Assembly (NCBI GenBank): GCA_029565415.1
Contig: JAKQOH010000158.1
Coordinates: 1 to 35,594, forward strand
From: Candidatus Rifleibacteriota bacterium
Lineage (GTDB): Bacteria; Riflebacteria; Ozemobacteria; Ozemobacterales; Ozemobacteraceae
DNA: 35,594 nt
Reading direction: 5' to 3'
Each line of letters opens with the position of its first letter. Position 1 is the stretch's first letter. This document shows, piece after piece, positions 1 through 8,151 of this stretch. The notes below the pieces were generated by a model that saw nothing but the letters and a program-made list of their open reading frames with translations, ran no database searches and was not told the DNA's origin. A program made the translations under genes and the position numbers.

Positions 1-264
1 GAGCAGCGGCTTCAGCTCGGCCGACTCCTCGGCGGCCAGGGTGCGCAGCTCGGGGTCGCTCTCGGCGGCCGCCATCTGCTCGGCCCCTTCCAGGCGTTTT
101 TTCAGATCGCGATACCCCGCGAAGGCGACGGTGATCGGCTCGATCTCGGCCCGCTTCTTCGCGGTCTTCTGGAACTCGGCCGGGTTGCCGAGCACGGCAG
201 GGTCGGACAGCTTGTGCGTGAGCTGATCGAACAGCTCGCACACGGCCTGGAGGCGGTCGAACAT
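1..264 (-). CDS. prfA: Peptide chain release factor 1, N-terminal part (runs off the window)
   Basis: The minus strand from the ATG at 264 to base 1 reads 88 uninterrupted codons beginning MFDRLQAVCELFDQLTHKLS, followed by an SDPAVLGNPAEFQK-type segment. This is the N-terminal helical domain of RF1, which recognises UAA and UAG stop codons and releases the nascent peptide. The codon-recognition PxT loop and the catalytic GGQ motif lie beyond the window, so RF1 rather than RF2 is judged from the N-terminus alone. The start is 2 bases beyond the stop of the purine nucleoside phosphorylase gene, so the two are cotranscribed and probably translationally coupled. The gene is partial because the window ends, not because it is broken. 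Confidence 0.88.
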   Translation of the reverse strand, partial: MFDRLQAVCELFDQLTHKLSDPAVLGNPAEFQKTAKKRAEIEPITVAFAGYRDLKKRLEGAEQMAAAESDPELRTLAAEESAELKPLL

Positions 265-266
265 GC

Positions 267-1082
267 TCACATGCGCTCGATGATGCCGCGCACGAGGGCG
301 AGGAAATACGGCTGGGCCGCGGCAGCCGCGGCGATGACGTCCTCGTGGTTCACGTTCTCGTGGCTTTCCCCCGTGGCCATGTCGGTCACGCAACTGATGC
401 CGCAGATACGCTTGTAGCCGCCATGAACGGCGACGAGCACCTCGGGCACCGTCGACATTCCCACGGCGTCGGCCCCGATGATCCGGAACGCGCGCAGTTC
501 GGCGGCCGTCTCGTAGTTCGGCCCCGCAACGGCCACGTAGACGCCTTTCTGCATCGGCGCGCCGATCTCCCGGCCGATTTTCATCGCCAGATCGACGAGC
601 GCGGGCGTGTAGACCCCCTGCATCGGCGGAAATCGGGGGCCGATGGTGTCGTCGTTCGGCCCGCGCAGCGGGTTGTCACCCATGTGGTTGATGTGATCCG
701 TCATGACCATCAGGTCGCCGACGGCGTAGGTGCGGTTGAGACCGCCCGAGGCGTTGGTGATGATCAGGTCGGTGCAGCCCAGCCCGCGCAGAACGCGGAT
801 GGGGAACGTGACCTCGGCCATACCATAGCCTTCGTAATAGTGGAACCGGCCCTGCATGACGGCAACCTGTTTACCGCCGACCCGGCCGCAGACGAGGCGG
901 CCCGAGTGGCCTTTCACCGTCGACACCGGGAAATGCGGAATATCGCGATACTCGACCACGACCGGCTCCTCGACCAGGTCGGCGAACTTCCCCAGCCCCG
1001 ATCCAAGGACGACGGCAACGGTCGGCGGCGTGGCGATCCGCCCGCGCAGCATCGCTAAAGCCTGTTCCAGTTTGGTCTTCAT
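267..1082 (-). CDS. punA: Purine nucleoside phosphorylase (trimeric PNP-I type)
   Basis: 271 aa. It cleaves purine nucleosides with phosphate to give the base and (deoxy)ribose 1-phosphate, in cytosolic purine salvage. Seen: phosphate loop GSGLG (27-31), GHSG (58-61), GRFHYYEG with His81, NASGG (110-114), and GPNYETAAE with Glu191 matching the base-binding Glu of the family. The family's usual base-contacting Asn (a TNMAAG-type motif) is replaced by Asp234 in VTDMATG; Asp here is the state in methylthioadenosine phosphorylase and in a human PNP variant that accepts 6-aminopurines, so adenosine activity is possible. The ATG at 1082 is preceded by a GGGGGA ribosome site; a longer upstream reading frame has no family similarity. 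Its own promoter lies at 1125-1153, and prfA follows 2 bases after its stop. Confidence 0.93.
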   Translation of the reverse strand: MKTKLEQALAMLRGRIATPPTVAVVLGSGLGKFADLVEEPVVVEYRDIPHFPVSTVKGHSGRLVCGRVGGKQVAVMQGRFHYYEGYGMAEVTFPIRVLRGLGCTDLIITNASGGLNRTYAVGDLMVMTDHINHMGDNPLRGPNDDTIGPRFPPMQGVYTPALVDLAMKIGREIGAPMQKGVYVAVAGPNYETAAELRAFRIIGADAVGMSTVPEVLVAVHGGYKRICGISCVTDMATGESHENVNHEDVIAAAAAAQPYFLALVRGIIERM

Positions 1083-1124
1083 GCATTCCCCCGGCGTGTG
1101 AATATGCTTCCCATCGAGCCCCGA

Positions 1125-1153
1125 AGCGTACCACGCCGTTCGGGAGCTGTCAA
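1125..1153 (-). promoter_or_regulatory. Sigma-70 type promoter for punA-prfA
   Basis: On the minus strand a perfect -35 TTGACA (1148-1153) is followed after 17 bases by TACGCT (1125-1130). It lies in the 158-base gap between the upstream peptidase gene and the punA ATG, so punA-prfA can be transcribed separately from the long gene train upstream. The -10 matches the consensus at only three positions. Confidence 0.6.
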
Positions 1154-1240
1154 ATCGCGATCGTTCGATGCACCCACGCCGATTTCTTTCGAAACGGCAG
1201 GGACAGCTTCCCGGAGGTACCCCGGACCACGCGCCCCGAG

Positions 1241-2521
1241 TCAGCGACGAGCGGAGGCAAACATGGCGTCGGCGAGGGGGACGTAGGCGCTTTTTGGGAA
1301 GGTCGCGCGGAGGTAGGTCAGGACGCGGGTCGCTTCCTCGAGGTTGCCCACGTCGAGCAGGATGCGCACCAGATAATACAGGGCGCCCTCCTTGACGGCG
1401 ACATTCGTCGTCTTCTCGAACGCTTCCCGGAAGCCGAAATAGGCTTCGGTCGTCAGTCCCATCGCATACTGGGTGTAGGCATTCAGAAACTGGTAGCGAT
1501 CGACCGGGATCCTCTGCGGATCCGGCTTCACACGCTGGAGGAAGGTGAACGCCGCCTGGGGATTGCGCTCCTGGATATAACACTCGGCCATCAGGAACGC
1601 CGCCTTCTGGAACTCCTCCTCGGACAGGCCGCCATACAACGCGTCGTTGAGGGCAAGGCGGGCAGAGAGATACTCCCCCTCTTCGAAGAACTTCATGCCC
1701 TGCGCCAGCTGTTCGCGCGAATGCTTCGGCCGCGCATTCGCTATGAGAGTCTGAGCTATATAGTTTTTAGCATACTGCGTCATGATCTCTTCCGAAAGGC
1801 CGTTGAAACAGGCACGGAGCTCGGCCGCGACATCCCCGCTCCGCAGGAGCCGCCCGATGAAGCGGTGGAGGGCTTCGTTCCCGAACGTTTTGAGCAGGAA
1901 CTGGACCTTGAGATAATTTTCGACATACCGTTCGAGCGAGATCGGGTTTCCGTCATCGCTCTCATCCTCGTTGCTGAACTGCTCGAGACTGAAACCGCGC
2001 CGCATCAGCGCCTTGATTCGGGCCAGGCCCTGGTCGGCGGCATGAACGGCCGTCCCCTCCTTGACCCACATCGGCATGGTTTCATACAACCCCAGCCCGC
2101 TGGCATCCGCCATGACGGCATGGGTCATCTCGTGCGTCATCTCCTCGATCAGCGTCGCCTGGCCCGTCATGAGGAACTCGAGATCAAGATAAATATAATG
2201 CAGTATTTTTCTGCCGGCGCTCTGGACCGAGCGGCGTTTGCCGCGCAGCCGCAGGCCGTTGTGGGTGAGTTCATCCGAAAACACGACGATCACCTCGAGC
2301 CGCTCCGGTTCGGCAATCCCGAGTGATCGGCGGATCTTCTGCAGGGCTTCCTGATACACGAAGGGGAGGTCGGCCTGAAGCTTCTCGTATTGCGGCATTC
2401 CCCGATACCGGCCGGCATAGCTGGTGTCGATGCTCAGGGCAGCCTCTCCGGCGGCCGCGAGGACCAGCGGCAGGATCAGAGCGAGCAACAGGCCCAAAAC
2501 GACGTTCCAGGTGCGTTTCAT
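1241..2521 (-). CDS. Secreted HEXXH metallopeptidase (peptidase MA-like) with TPR-like tail
   Basis: 426 aa. A signal peptide occupies about residues 1-28 (MKRTW, then a Leu-rich core ending AAAGEA). The central region has the zinc motif HEMTH at 130-134 and a downstream WVKEGTA whose Glu155 is placed as a third ligand, the gluzincin arrangement of peptidase-MA domains. The C-terminal half (about 255-426) is helical and repeats a TPR-like pattern. It is probably an exported zinc peptidase acting in the periplasm or at the cell surface; the substrate is unknown. The ATG at 2521 has GGTGAAGGG directly upstream; the longer frame upstream overlaps the neighbouring gene and is not used. It starts 4 bases after the zinc-ribbon/TPR gene ends, so the two are one transcript. 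Two AT-rich codon islands lie at about 1737-1775 and 2186-2212. Confidence 0.75.
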   Translation of the reverse strand: MKRTWNVVLGLLLALILPLVLAAAGEAALSIDTSYAGRYRGMPQYEKLQADLPFVYQEALQKIRRSLGIAEPERLEVIVVFSDELTHNGLRLRGKRRSVQSAGRKILHYIYLDLEFLMTGQATLIEEMTHEMTHAVMADASGLGLYETMPMWVKEGTAVHAADQGLARIKALMRRGFSLEQFSNEDESDDGNPISLERYVENYLKVQFLLKTFGNEALHRFIGRLLRSGDVAAELRACFNGLSEEIMTQYAKNYIAQTLIANARPKHSREQLAQGMKFFEEGEYLSARLALNDALYGGLSEEEFQKAAFLMAECYIQERNPQAAFTFLQRVKPDPQRIPVDRYQFLNAYTQYAMGLTTEAYFGFREAFEKTTNVAVKEGALYYLVRILLDVGNLEEATRVLTYLRATFPKSAYVPLADAMFASARR

Positions 2522-2525
2522 CCCT

Positions 2526-4175
2526 TCACCGCCCTTCTGCGGCCGGAACGGCCGAGGATGCGTTTCCGATCGACATGACGGCCGGTTCGAGCTCCGCCCC
2601 GCGCGAGGCGGGCGCATCGCGATGCGCCCCTCCACGTTGTCGGAACGGCTCCGATATCGTAGAAGCGGATCGTGATCCGTCTGGCCCCGGCCCGTGAGCC
2701 AGTTCGGCCGAAGCCGTCGCCAGTGTTTCGAAAACGTCCCGGATCCGGTCGCGCAGACCGGGCACCGCCAGCGCATCGGGCCGATCCAGCAGCCGGGAGA
2801 ACACGAGTCGGGGGGTAGGCAGCAGGCCGAGCTCCTGCAGAACGACGGCGGTGTGGAACTCGATCTCGGCCGGCGGCGTGGCGATCTGCTCGCGAATCTG
2901 GAGAAGCAGTTCCAGAGCCTCGTTGGAGCGGCCGTTCTTGTGGAGTGCCCAGGCGAGGGTATCCATGTTGTAGACGAGGCCGGGCTGCGTCTCGACCGAG
3001 CGTCGCGCCAGATCGAGCGCGAACGGCAGATCGTGATCGGTTTCAAGCAGGGCGAAGGAGAGGTTGTTCATGGCGATGGGATCCTGCGGATCGATCGCGT
3101 GGGCCTTCCGGAACGCCTCGACGGCGGCGGAACGGTCGCCCAGCGTCGTCAGGGCATCCCCGAGCAGCATCCAGAGCTGCGGTTCGCCGCGATGGATCTC
3201 GACGGCTTCGGAAGCCGCCCGCGCCGTCTCACTGGCCAGGCCAAGCCGGTTCAGCTCCGCCCCGAGGGTCAGATGGTATCGTGCTGCATGCGGAGCCAGC
3301 CGGACCGCCGTCCGCAGATCTTCCAGAGCCTTTGCCCGACCTTCCAGACTGCGTGCCCGAAGGAGCTCGAGCTGCCCGCGAAGATGGTGTGCCGACGCGC
3401 TTCGCCCGTCCCTGGCCACCGCTTCGCCGGCCAGGGCGAGTGCCGTCTCCCCACGGCCGGCAAGGGCCGCCAGGCGGGCCGTGACGACGAGCCTCACCGG
3501 TTCGGGCAGGAGCCGGTATCCCGCGAACGTCAGCACCAGCGTCCCGATCACGAGAGCCGCCATGCCGGGCACCCGCCCAAGGGCGCCGGGCCGCGGCGCA
3601 ACACCCCGGATGAGCACGTCGACGGCGGCAGCGCCGGTTTCCGCCGCGCCCGCCGGAACAGGTTCCGGGAGCGCGGTGAGCCGGATCGTGGCCCCGAACA
3701 GGCCCGACGCGAGTAGAGCTGTATAAATACTAAAATAAATCCCAAGACGCAGCCATGCTTCATCCGCCAGCGTGATCCCGGCCACCCCGTCGCCAACGAA
3801 CGCCTGTTCGGCCGGCAGGCCCGCCAGCAGAGCGACCGGCAACAGGATGACGGCAAACAGACCGCCGACCCAGGCATCGAGCATCCCAGCCACCCGGCTC
3901 AGCGAGCGGGCGAGCAGCCACTGGCCGACGGCCCCCCCGACGTAGAACAGGGACGCTGCCATCCCGAGGTCCATGCCGCCATTCAGAGGGTCATCCCAGC
4001 CCATTTCCCAGGCCAGCACGACGCCGAGCAGCAGCAGGGACATCGGCGAGCCGAACAGCAGCATCCGATGTCGCCGTGTGGTGTACAGCGTCGCGAGATC
4101 GCTTCCGCAGGTCGCGCAGAAAGCCGCGTTCTCTGGCAGCGGTGAGCCGCATTCGGGGCAGGGGCGCGTCGTCAT
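2526..4175 (-). CDS. Zinc-ribbon, multi-membrane-span, TPR-repeat protein
   Basis: 549 aa. The N-terminus is a zinc ribbon with CPEC (Cys6, Cys9) and CATC (Cys20, Cys23). About five hydrophobic segments follow between residues 39 and 225. From about 245 to 455 there are TPR repeats (for example the HHLRGQLELLRA and AAVEAFRKAHAIDPQ patterns). The last 60 or so residues are Ser/Ala/Gly-rich and look unstructured. It is likely an inner-membrane scaffold; I recognise no enzyme motif. The ATG at 4175 overlaps the asparaginase stop as ATGA, and the next gene, a secreted peptidase with TPR-like tail, starts 4 bases after it, so the two may form a pair. An AT-rich codon island sits at 3721-3742. Confidence 0.72.
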   Translation of the reverse strand: MTTRPCPECGSPLPENAAFCATCGSDLATLYTTRRHRMLLFGSPMSLLLLGVVLAWEMGWDDPLNGGMDLGMAASLFYVGGAVGQWLLARSLSRVAGMLDAWVGGLFAVILLPVALLAGLPAEQAFVGDGVAGITLADEAWLRLGIYFSIYTALLASGLFGATIRLTALPEPVPAGAAETGAAAVDVLIRGVAPRPGALGRVPGMAALVIGTLVLTFAGYRLLPEPVRLVVTARLAALAGRGETALALAGEAVARDGRSASAHHLRGQLELLRARSLEGRAKALEDLRTAVRLAPHAARYHLTLGAELNRLGLASETARAASEAVEIHRGEPQLWMLLGDALTTLGDRSAAVEAFRKAHAIDPQDPIAMNNLSFALLETDHDLPFALDLARRSVETQPGLVYNMDTLAWALHKNGRSNEALELLLQIREQIATPPAEIEFHTAVVLQELGLLPTPRLVFSRLLDRPDALAVPGLRDRIRDVFETLATASAELAHGPGPDGSRSASTISEPFRQRGGAHRDAPASRGAELEPAVMSIGNASSAVPAAEGR

Positions 4176-5194
4176 GGCAGTTCGTGCAGCTCCCCGGCAA
4201 AGGCCTTGAGCATCAGCGAGCCGACGGTCGAGAGATCATCCGTCTGGCCCAGCACCCACATCAGCTTGACCAGCGCCGTTTCAGGGGTCATATCCATTGC
4301 CGGGATCGCCCCGGCCTGCAACGAGGCCCGCCCGACCTGATACAACTCCATCTCGGTCGACCCGACGAGGCACTGGGTGCAGACCACGACCGGAACCCGC
4401 TGCGCCGTTGCCTCGGTAATGGCCGGGACCAGCGAGGCCCCTTCCGCATTCGGAATGTTCCCCGCGCCGTATCCCTCGAGCACGATGCCGGCGTGCGTGG
4501 CCACCAGATGCGCCACCACCTCGGGCTTGAGTCCCGGATACACCGGGATCATCGCCACATCCGGACGGAGAAACGCGCGCAGCAAGGCCCGTCGTTTTCC
4601 ACGAGGCCGCACCTCGCCGTTCATGCGGATCGTCAGCCCGATCGATCCGACCGGCGGGGCGTTCACCGATGTAAACGCCTGCATATCGAACGCCGAGGTC
4701 TTCTTCGCGCGAGCCGCCCGGATCACGAGCGAGCCGAACACGACCAGCACCTCCGCCACGTCCATGCAGGCGACCCGCACCGCGTTGATCAGGTTCGAAC
4801 GCCCGTCCGAACCGATCTCGTCGAGCGGCACCTGCGAGCCCGTCAGCACGACAGGCTTGGGGAGCTCCTGGAGCATGAAGGCGAGAGCCGCCGCCGTGTA
4901 GGTGAGCGTGTCTGTGCCGTGCGTGACCACGACGCCGTCATACCGGTCGAGCCGGTGGTAGATCGCTTTCGACAGTTCCGGCCAGAACGACGGCTGTAGG
5001 TTGGTCGAGTCGAGGTTCGCGAGGGGCAGCACGTCGATATCGGCCAACTGCCGCAGTTCCGGCACCCGTTCCAGCAACAGCCCGGTGTCGGCGCAGGGGG
5101 CGAGCCCCCCGTCCGGTCCGCGCACCATCGTGATCGTGCCGCCCGTGGCGACGATCAGGACCCGCGGCCTGCGTTCCGTGTTGATGCCCGTCAT
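4172..5194 (-). CDS. ansA: L-asparaginase, type I-like
   Basis: 340 aa. It hydrolyses L-asparagine to aspartate and ammonia. Family signatures are clear: ATGGTIT with the nucleophile Thr20, THGTDT (91-96) with the second catalytic Thr/Asp pair at 94-95, and a Lys at 164/165 in RAKKTSAFD at the place of the catalytic lysine. The length fits bacterial asparaginases. There is no signal peptide, so a cytoplasmic type I enzyme is likelier than a periplasmic type II; the N-terminal domain of GatD (archaeal amidotransferase) is absent. It follows mlaD by 19 bases and overlaps the next gene by ATGA. I see no functional link to lipid transport; it appears to ride in the same operon. Confidence 0.9.
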   Translation of the reverse strand: MTGINTERRPRVLIVATGGTITMVRGPDGGLAPCADTGLLLERVPELRQLADIDVLPLANLDSTNLQPSFWPELSKAIYHRLDRYDGVVVTHGTDTLTYTAAALAFMLQELPKPVVLTGSQVPLDEIGSDGRSNLINAVRVACMDVAEVLVVFGSLVIRAARAKKTSAFDMQAFTSVNAPPVGSIGLTIRMNGEVRPRGKRRALLRAFLRPDVAMIPVYPGLKPEVVAHLVATHAGIVLEGYGAGNIPNAEGASLVPAITEATAQRVPVVVCTQCLVGSTEMELYQVGRASLQAGAIPAMDMTPETALVKLMWVLGQTDDLSTVGSLMLKAFAGELHELP

Positions 5195-5213
5195 GATCAG
5201 CTCCCCATCCGGC

Positions 5214-6596
5214 TCAGAACTTGTACTCGATCGCGAAGTTCACGTCCTTCTCGTCCGAGATGTCGTCGACGCGCAGCTGGAACTTGAGCCCCGGCCTGAT
5301 CGCGTAGCCGCTGGTGAAGCGCACGGTCGGATCGCGGGTGTCGATGACATCGAGGCTGTAGGTGATATCCTGCGCCCACTGGTAATCGACACCGACGCCC
5401 ACCTTCGAGCTGATGACGCCGGCACGCTTGATCAGCCGCTGCTGCGGGTCACGCGCCACCATCAGGTTGAACAGCGGATCGCCTCCGATATCCTCGACGC
5501 CCACCCGGTAGAAGCTCTTCTCGCTCGGCCAGATGTCGACCATGATGTCACTGAAGAAGACGTCCTCTTCCTTGTTATATCTGAGCAGATATTTGAAGTC
5601 GATCTTCGTCTGCTTGATGTTCAGGAACACCTTGTCGACGGCCTGGGCCAGCTTGTGCGCGTCGTCGAGGCCGGTCTTGATCTTGCCCCGGATATCCTTG
5701 TCGATGACGATCTCCTTGACCTCGCGGGTGATTTCCTTGGCGTTGTCGCTGGCCTTGCGCAGCGAGTCGACCGTCGATTTCACGTCCTCGGTCAGCTTCT
5801 TGTCCTTGTTCAGCTCCGCGATCATGTCGTCGAGGCGGTCGGACACGTTGCGGATGTTCTCGACGATCTCCTTGAGGCTTTCGCGGTTCTCGCTCGAGAT
5901 CTCGCCGATGCGCTTGCTGAAATCCTTCATGTTCTCGACGATGTCGCGAATCGACTGGCGGTTCGCGTCGACCTCCTCGTCGACCTTGCGCAGCACGTTC
6001 TCGAGATGCTCGACGATCTTGTCGGTGCGGCCCTTGACCGACTCGATGATGTTGTTGACGTTCTTGGAAGCGGTCTCGGCGTTCTTGAAGATCGCGCGGG
6101 TGCTCTGCTTCAGCTCCGGATCGCCCACGACATCCTTGGCCGAGGCGGCAAGACTCTGGAGCTTCTTGAGCAGCTCGTTGCCCTGGTCGAACAGCTCCTC
6201 CATGCGGGTCGGATCCGTTCCCTCGACGACGTTGGCATTCTCGACATAGGGAGAGGTCTGATCGCGCGTCGGCACGATCTCGACGTATTTTTCCCCCATC
6301 AGGCCGGCCGTTCCGATGGTGAAGGTGTTGCGATTCCGGATGCGGTAGCGCAGCTCGCGAATATAGCAGTGCACATACACCTGGTCGTCTCGGATCTCGA
6401 TCTTCTCGACCTTGCCGATCTTGACGCCGGCCATCGAGACGCTCGCACCGCTGTTCAACCCGTTGACGGAGTAGAACGTGACGATGAAGCGGTACCCGCG
6501 TTCGGTCAGCTGGATGTCCCCGATGATGAACGCCATGTAGACGAGCATGAAGGTTGCGATGAGGGTGATGATGCCGACTTTGAAGGTTGAATTCAT
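5214..6596 (-). CDS. mlaD: MlaD-family MCE protein with long helical stalk and C-terminal beta domain
   Basis: 460 aa, well over twice the length of proteobacterial MlaD. One membrane anchor (about 5-28) is followed by an MCE domain (about 34-112, with SGASVSMAGVKIGKV and GTAGLMGEKYVEI). Residues about 120-330 are almost entirely charged helix with heptad character. The last 125 or so residues alternate polar and hydrophobic residues in strand-like segments and end in FAIEYKF, a terminal Phe as in outer-membrane barrel proteins. MCE rings carry phospholipid between membranes; this architecture matches the long MlaD described in diderm Firmicutes (Veillonella), where one protein bridges both membranes. 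The barrel assignment is inference from sequence. It lies 16 bases after mlaF. A 16-base palindrome, ATATCTGAGCAGATAT, lies in the coding sequence at 5577-5592. Confidence 0.85.
   Translation of the reverse strand: MNSTFKVGIITLIATFMLVYMAFIIGDIQLTERGYRFIVTFYSVNGLNSGASVSMAGVKIGKVEKIEIRDDQVYVHCYIRELRYRIRNRNTFTIGTAGLMGEKYVEIVPTRDQTSPYVENANVVEGTDPTRMEELFDQGNELLKKLQSLAASAKDVVGDPELKQSTRAIFKNAETASKNVNNIIESVKGRTDKIVEHLENVLRKVDEEVDANRQSIRDIVENMKDFSKRIGEISSENRESLKEIVENIRNVSDRLDDMIAELNKDKKLTEDVKSTVDSLRKASDNAKEITREVKEIVIDKDIRGKIKTGLDDAHKLAQAVDKVFLNIKQTKIDFKYLLRYNKEEDVFFSDIMVDIWPSEKSFYRVGVEDIGGDPLFNLMVARDPQQRLIKRAGVISSKVGVGVDYQWAQDITYSLDVIDTRDPTVRFTSGYAIRPGLKFQLRVDDISDEKDVNFAIEYKF
5577..5592. repeat. AT-rich palindrome inside mlaD
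   Basis: ATATCTG-AG-CAGATAT, 7-base arms around 2 bases, in an AT-rich stretch encoding KYLLRYN with AGA, TAT and AAA codons that are rare elsewhere in the gene. It is one of several such intragenic islands; its function is unknown. Confidence 0.45.
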
Positions 6597-6612
6597 GAAT
6601 GGTTCCTCGCGT

Positions 6613-7359
6613 TCACAGAAGCGTCATGGGGCCCTTGGCTTCGCCACGGATGAATTGCTGGACGACCGGGTCGGGGGAGTTGATGATCTCTTCCTTGGTG
6701 CCGATGGCGACGATCTTGCCGCCGTAATGCAGGGCCAGCCGGTCGCAGATGCGGTAGGCCGAGCCCAGGTCGTGGGTGACGACGATCGAGGTGACGCCCA
6801 ACCTCTTCTTGAGACTGAGATGCAGCTCGTCGATCGCCGAGGTCATGATCGGATCGAGGCCCGTCGTGGGCTCGTCATACAGGATGATTTCGGGTTCCAT
6901 CGCGATCGCCCGCGCCAGGCCGACACGCTTGCGCATGCCGCCCGACAGCTCGCTGGGCATCAGATAATTGGAACCGGGCAGCCCGACCATCTCGAGCTTT
7001 TCCGAGACGATATGATGGATCGCCAGATCCGACAGGTTCGTGTGCTTGCGGAGCCCGAACGCGATGTTCTCCTCGACGGTCAGCGAGTCGAACAGCGCCG
7101 CCGACTGGAACAGCATTCCCATGCGCATGCGCAGGGCGTCGAGCCGGTTCTGACTGAAGGTCGTGACATCCTCCCCGTCGATCAGCACCTGGCCGTTGTC
7201 CGGTTTGAGCAGGCCGATGATGTGCTTGAGGAGCACGCTCTTGCCGCACCCCGAGGGGCCGAGGATGACGAGCGACTCGCCCTTGTAGATCTTCAGGTTG
7301 ATGCCGCTCAGCACCTTCTTTGAGCCGAACGCTTTCGAGAGGTTCGAGATGATGATCAT
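6613..7359 (-). CDS. mlaF: MlaF-type ABC transporter ATPase
   Basis: 248 aa. It is the cytoplasmic ATPase that powers the MlaE permease in lipid transport between inner and outer membranes. Seen: Walker A GPSGCGKS (34-41), signature LSGGM (138-142), Walker B IILYDEP (158-164) and the switch His in VVTHD. The sequence EIILYDEPTTGLDPI and the signature LSGGMRKRVGLARA are characteristic of the Mla/Mkl ATPase subfamily. The start overlaps the mlaE stop as ATGA; mlaD follows 16 bases on. Confidence 0.95.
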   Translation of the reverse strand: MIIISNLSKAFGSKKVLSGINLKIYKGESLVILGPSGCGKSVLLKHIIGLLKPDNGQVLIDGEDVTTFSQNRLDALRMRMGMLFQSAALFDSLTVEENIAFGLRKHTNLSDLAIHHIVSEKLEMVGLPGSNYLMPSELSGGMRKRVGLARAIAMEPEIILYDEPTTGLDPIMTSAIDELHLSLKKRLGVTSIVVTHDLGSAYRICDRLALHYGGKIVAIGTKEEIINSPDPVVQQFIRGEAKGPMTLL

Positions 7360-8147
7360 TGCAGATACGCCATGTTGAAGTTGTTGATGCCGACCGTCAG
7401 GAAGTAGTTGACGGCGAGGATGAACATGATGGCGAGAACGACGGCCCCCGTGGTGCTCTTGCCGACACCCTCGGCGCCCCCTTCGGTCGTGAATCCCTTG
7501 TAACAGCCGATGATGCCGATGATCGCGCCGAAGATCATCGCCTTGAACAACCCGCCCATCAGGTCATACACCTTGAGATTCTGGAGAATCGAGTCGCTGA
7601 ACGTGGTCAGGGTCTGGCCAATCTGGTAGATCGCGACGATCGAGCCGCCGATGGCCCCGACGACATTGGTGAAGATCGTCAGGATGAACAGCATCAGGGT
7701 GCAGCCCCAGAAGCGCGGCACGACGAGATAATCGACCGGGTTGGTCGCCATCGTCTCGAGCGCGTCGATCTGTTCGGTGATCTTCATGGTGCCCAGCTCT
7801 GCCGCGATGGCGGATCCGACGCGGCCGGCAACGACAATAGCGGTCAATATAGGCGCGAGTTCGCGGGCCATGGCGAGGCTGACGACACCGCCGACGTACC
7901 GTTCGGCGCCGAGCTGGGTGAACTGGTACCCGATCTGAACGACCAGAACGGCGCCCGTCGAAAAGCCGGTGATCATCACCATCGGCAGCGAATCGACGCC
8001 GATGCGCGACATCTGCTCGATCAGGTTCTTGAAGCCGAACCGGCCGGACTTGAGGCTGCGGCCGGTCCAGTAGAGCGACTGCAGGAACAGGATCGCCAGG
8101 CTCCCGAACAGTTCGACAAAGCTGCGCAGCAAATTGACCAGGATCAC
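7356..8147 (-). CDS. mlaE: MlaE-type permease
   Basis: 263 aa. It is the integral inner-membrane permease of the Mla/Ttg2 family, pairing with MlaF and MlaD. Several hydrophobic spans are visible, together with the family's conserved stretch VVAGRVGSAIAAELGTMKITEQIDALE split across about residues 105-135. I chose the GTG at 8147 because it has GAGGA 8 bases upstream; the frame stays open to a GTG at 8186, but that would overlap the S55 gene by 35 bases. An ATG at 8152 is out of frame and stops after two codons. The gene starts within 5 bases of the S55 stop, so the two are tightly coupled. No mlaB (STAS) gene follows, unlike the proteobacterial operon. Confidence 0.93.
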   Translation of the reverse strand: MILVNLLRSFVELFGSLAILFLQSLYWTGRSLKSGRFGFKNLIEQMSRIGVDSLPMVMITGFSTGAVLVVQIGYQFTQLGAERYVGGVVSLAMARELAPILTAIVVAGRVGSAIAAELGTMKITEQIDALETMATNPVDYLVVPRFWGCTLMLFILTIFTNVVGAIGGSIVAIYQIGQTLTTFSDSILQNLKVYDLMGGLFKAMIFGAIIGIIGCYKGFTTEGGAEGVGKSTTGAVVLAIMFILAVNYFLTVGINNFNMAYLQ

Positions 8148-8151
8148 GGCA

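Noticed and set aside
5001..6590. 529-codon open frame on the plus strand
   Set aside because: Antisense to mlaD and ansA; its Asp/Leu/Val-rich repeats are the mirror of the MlaD coiled coil.
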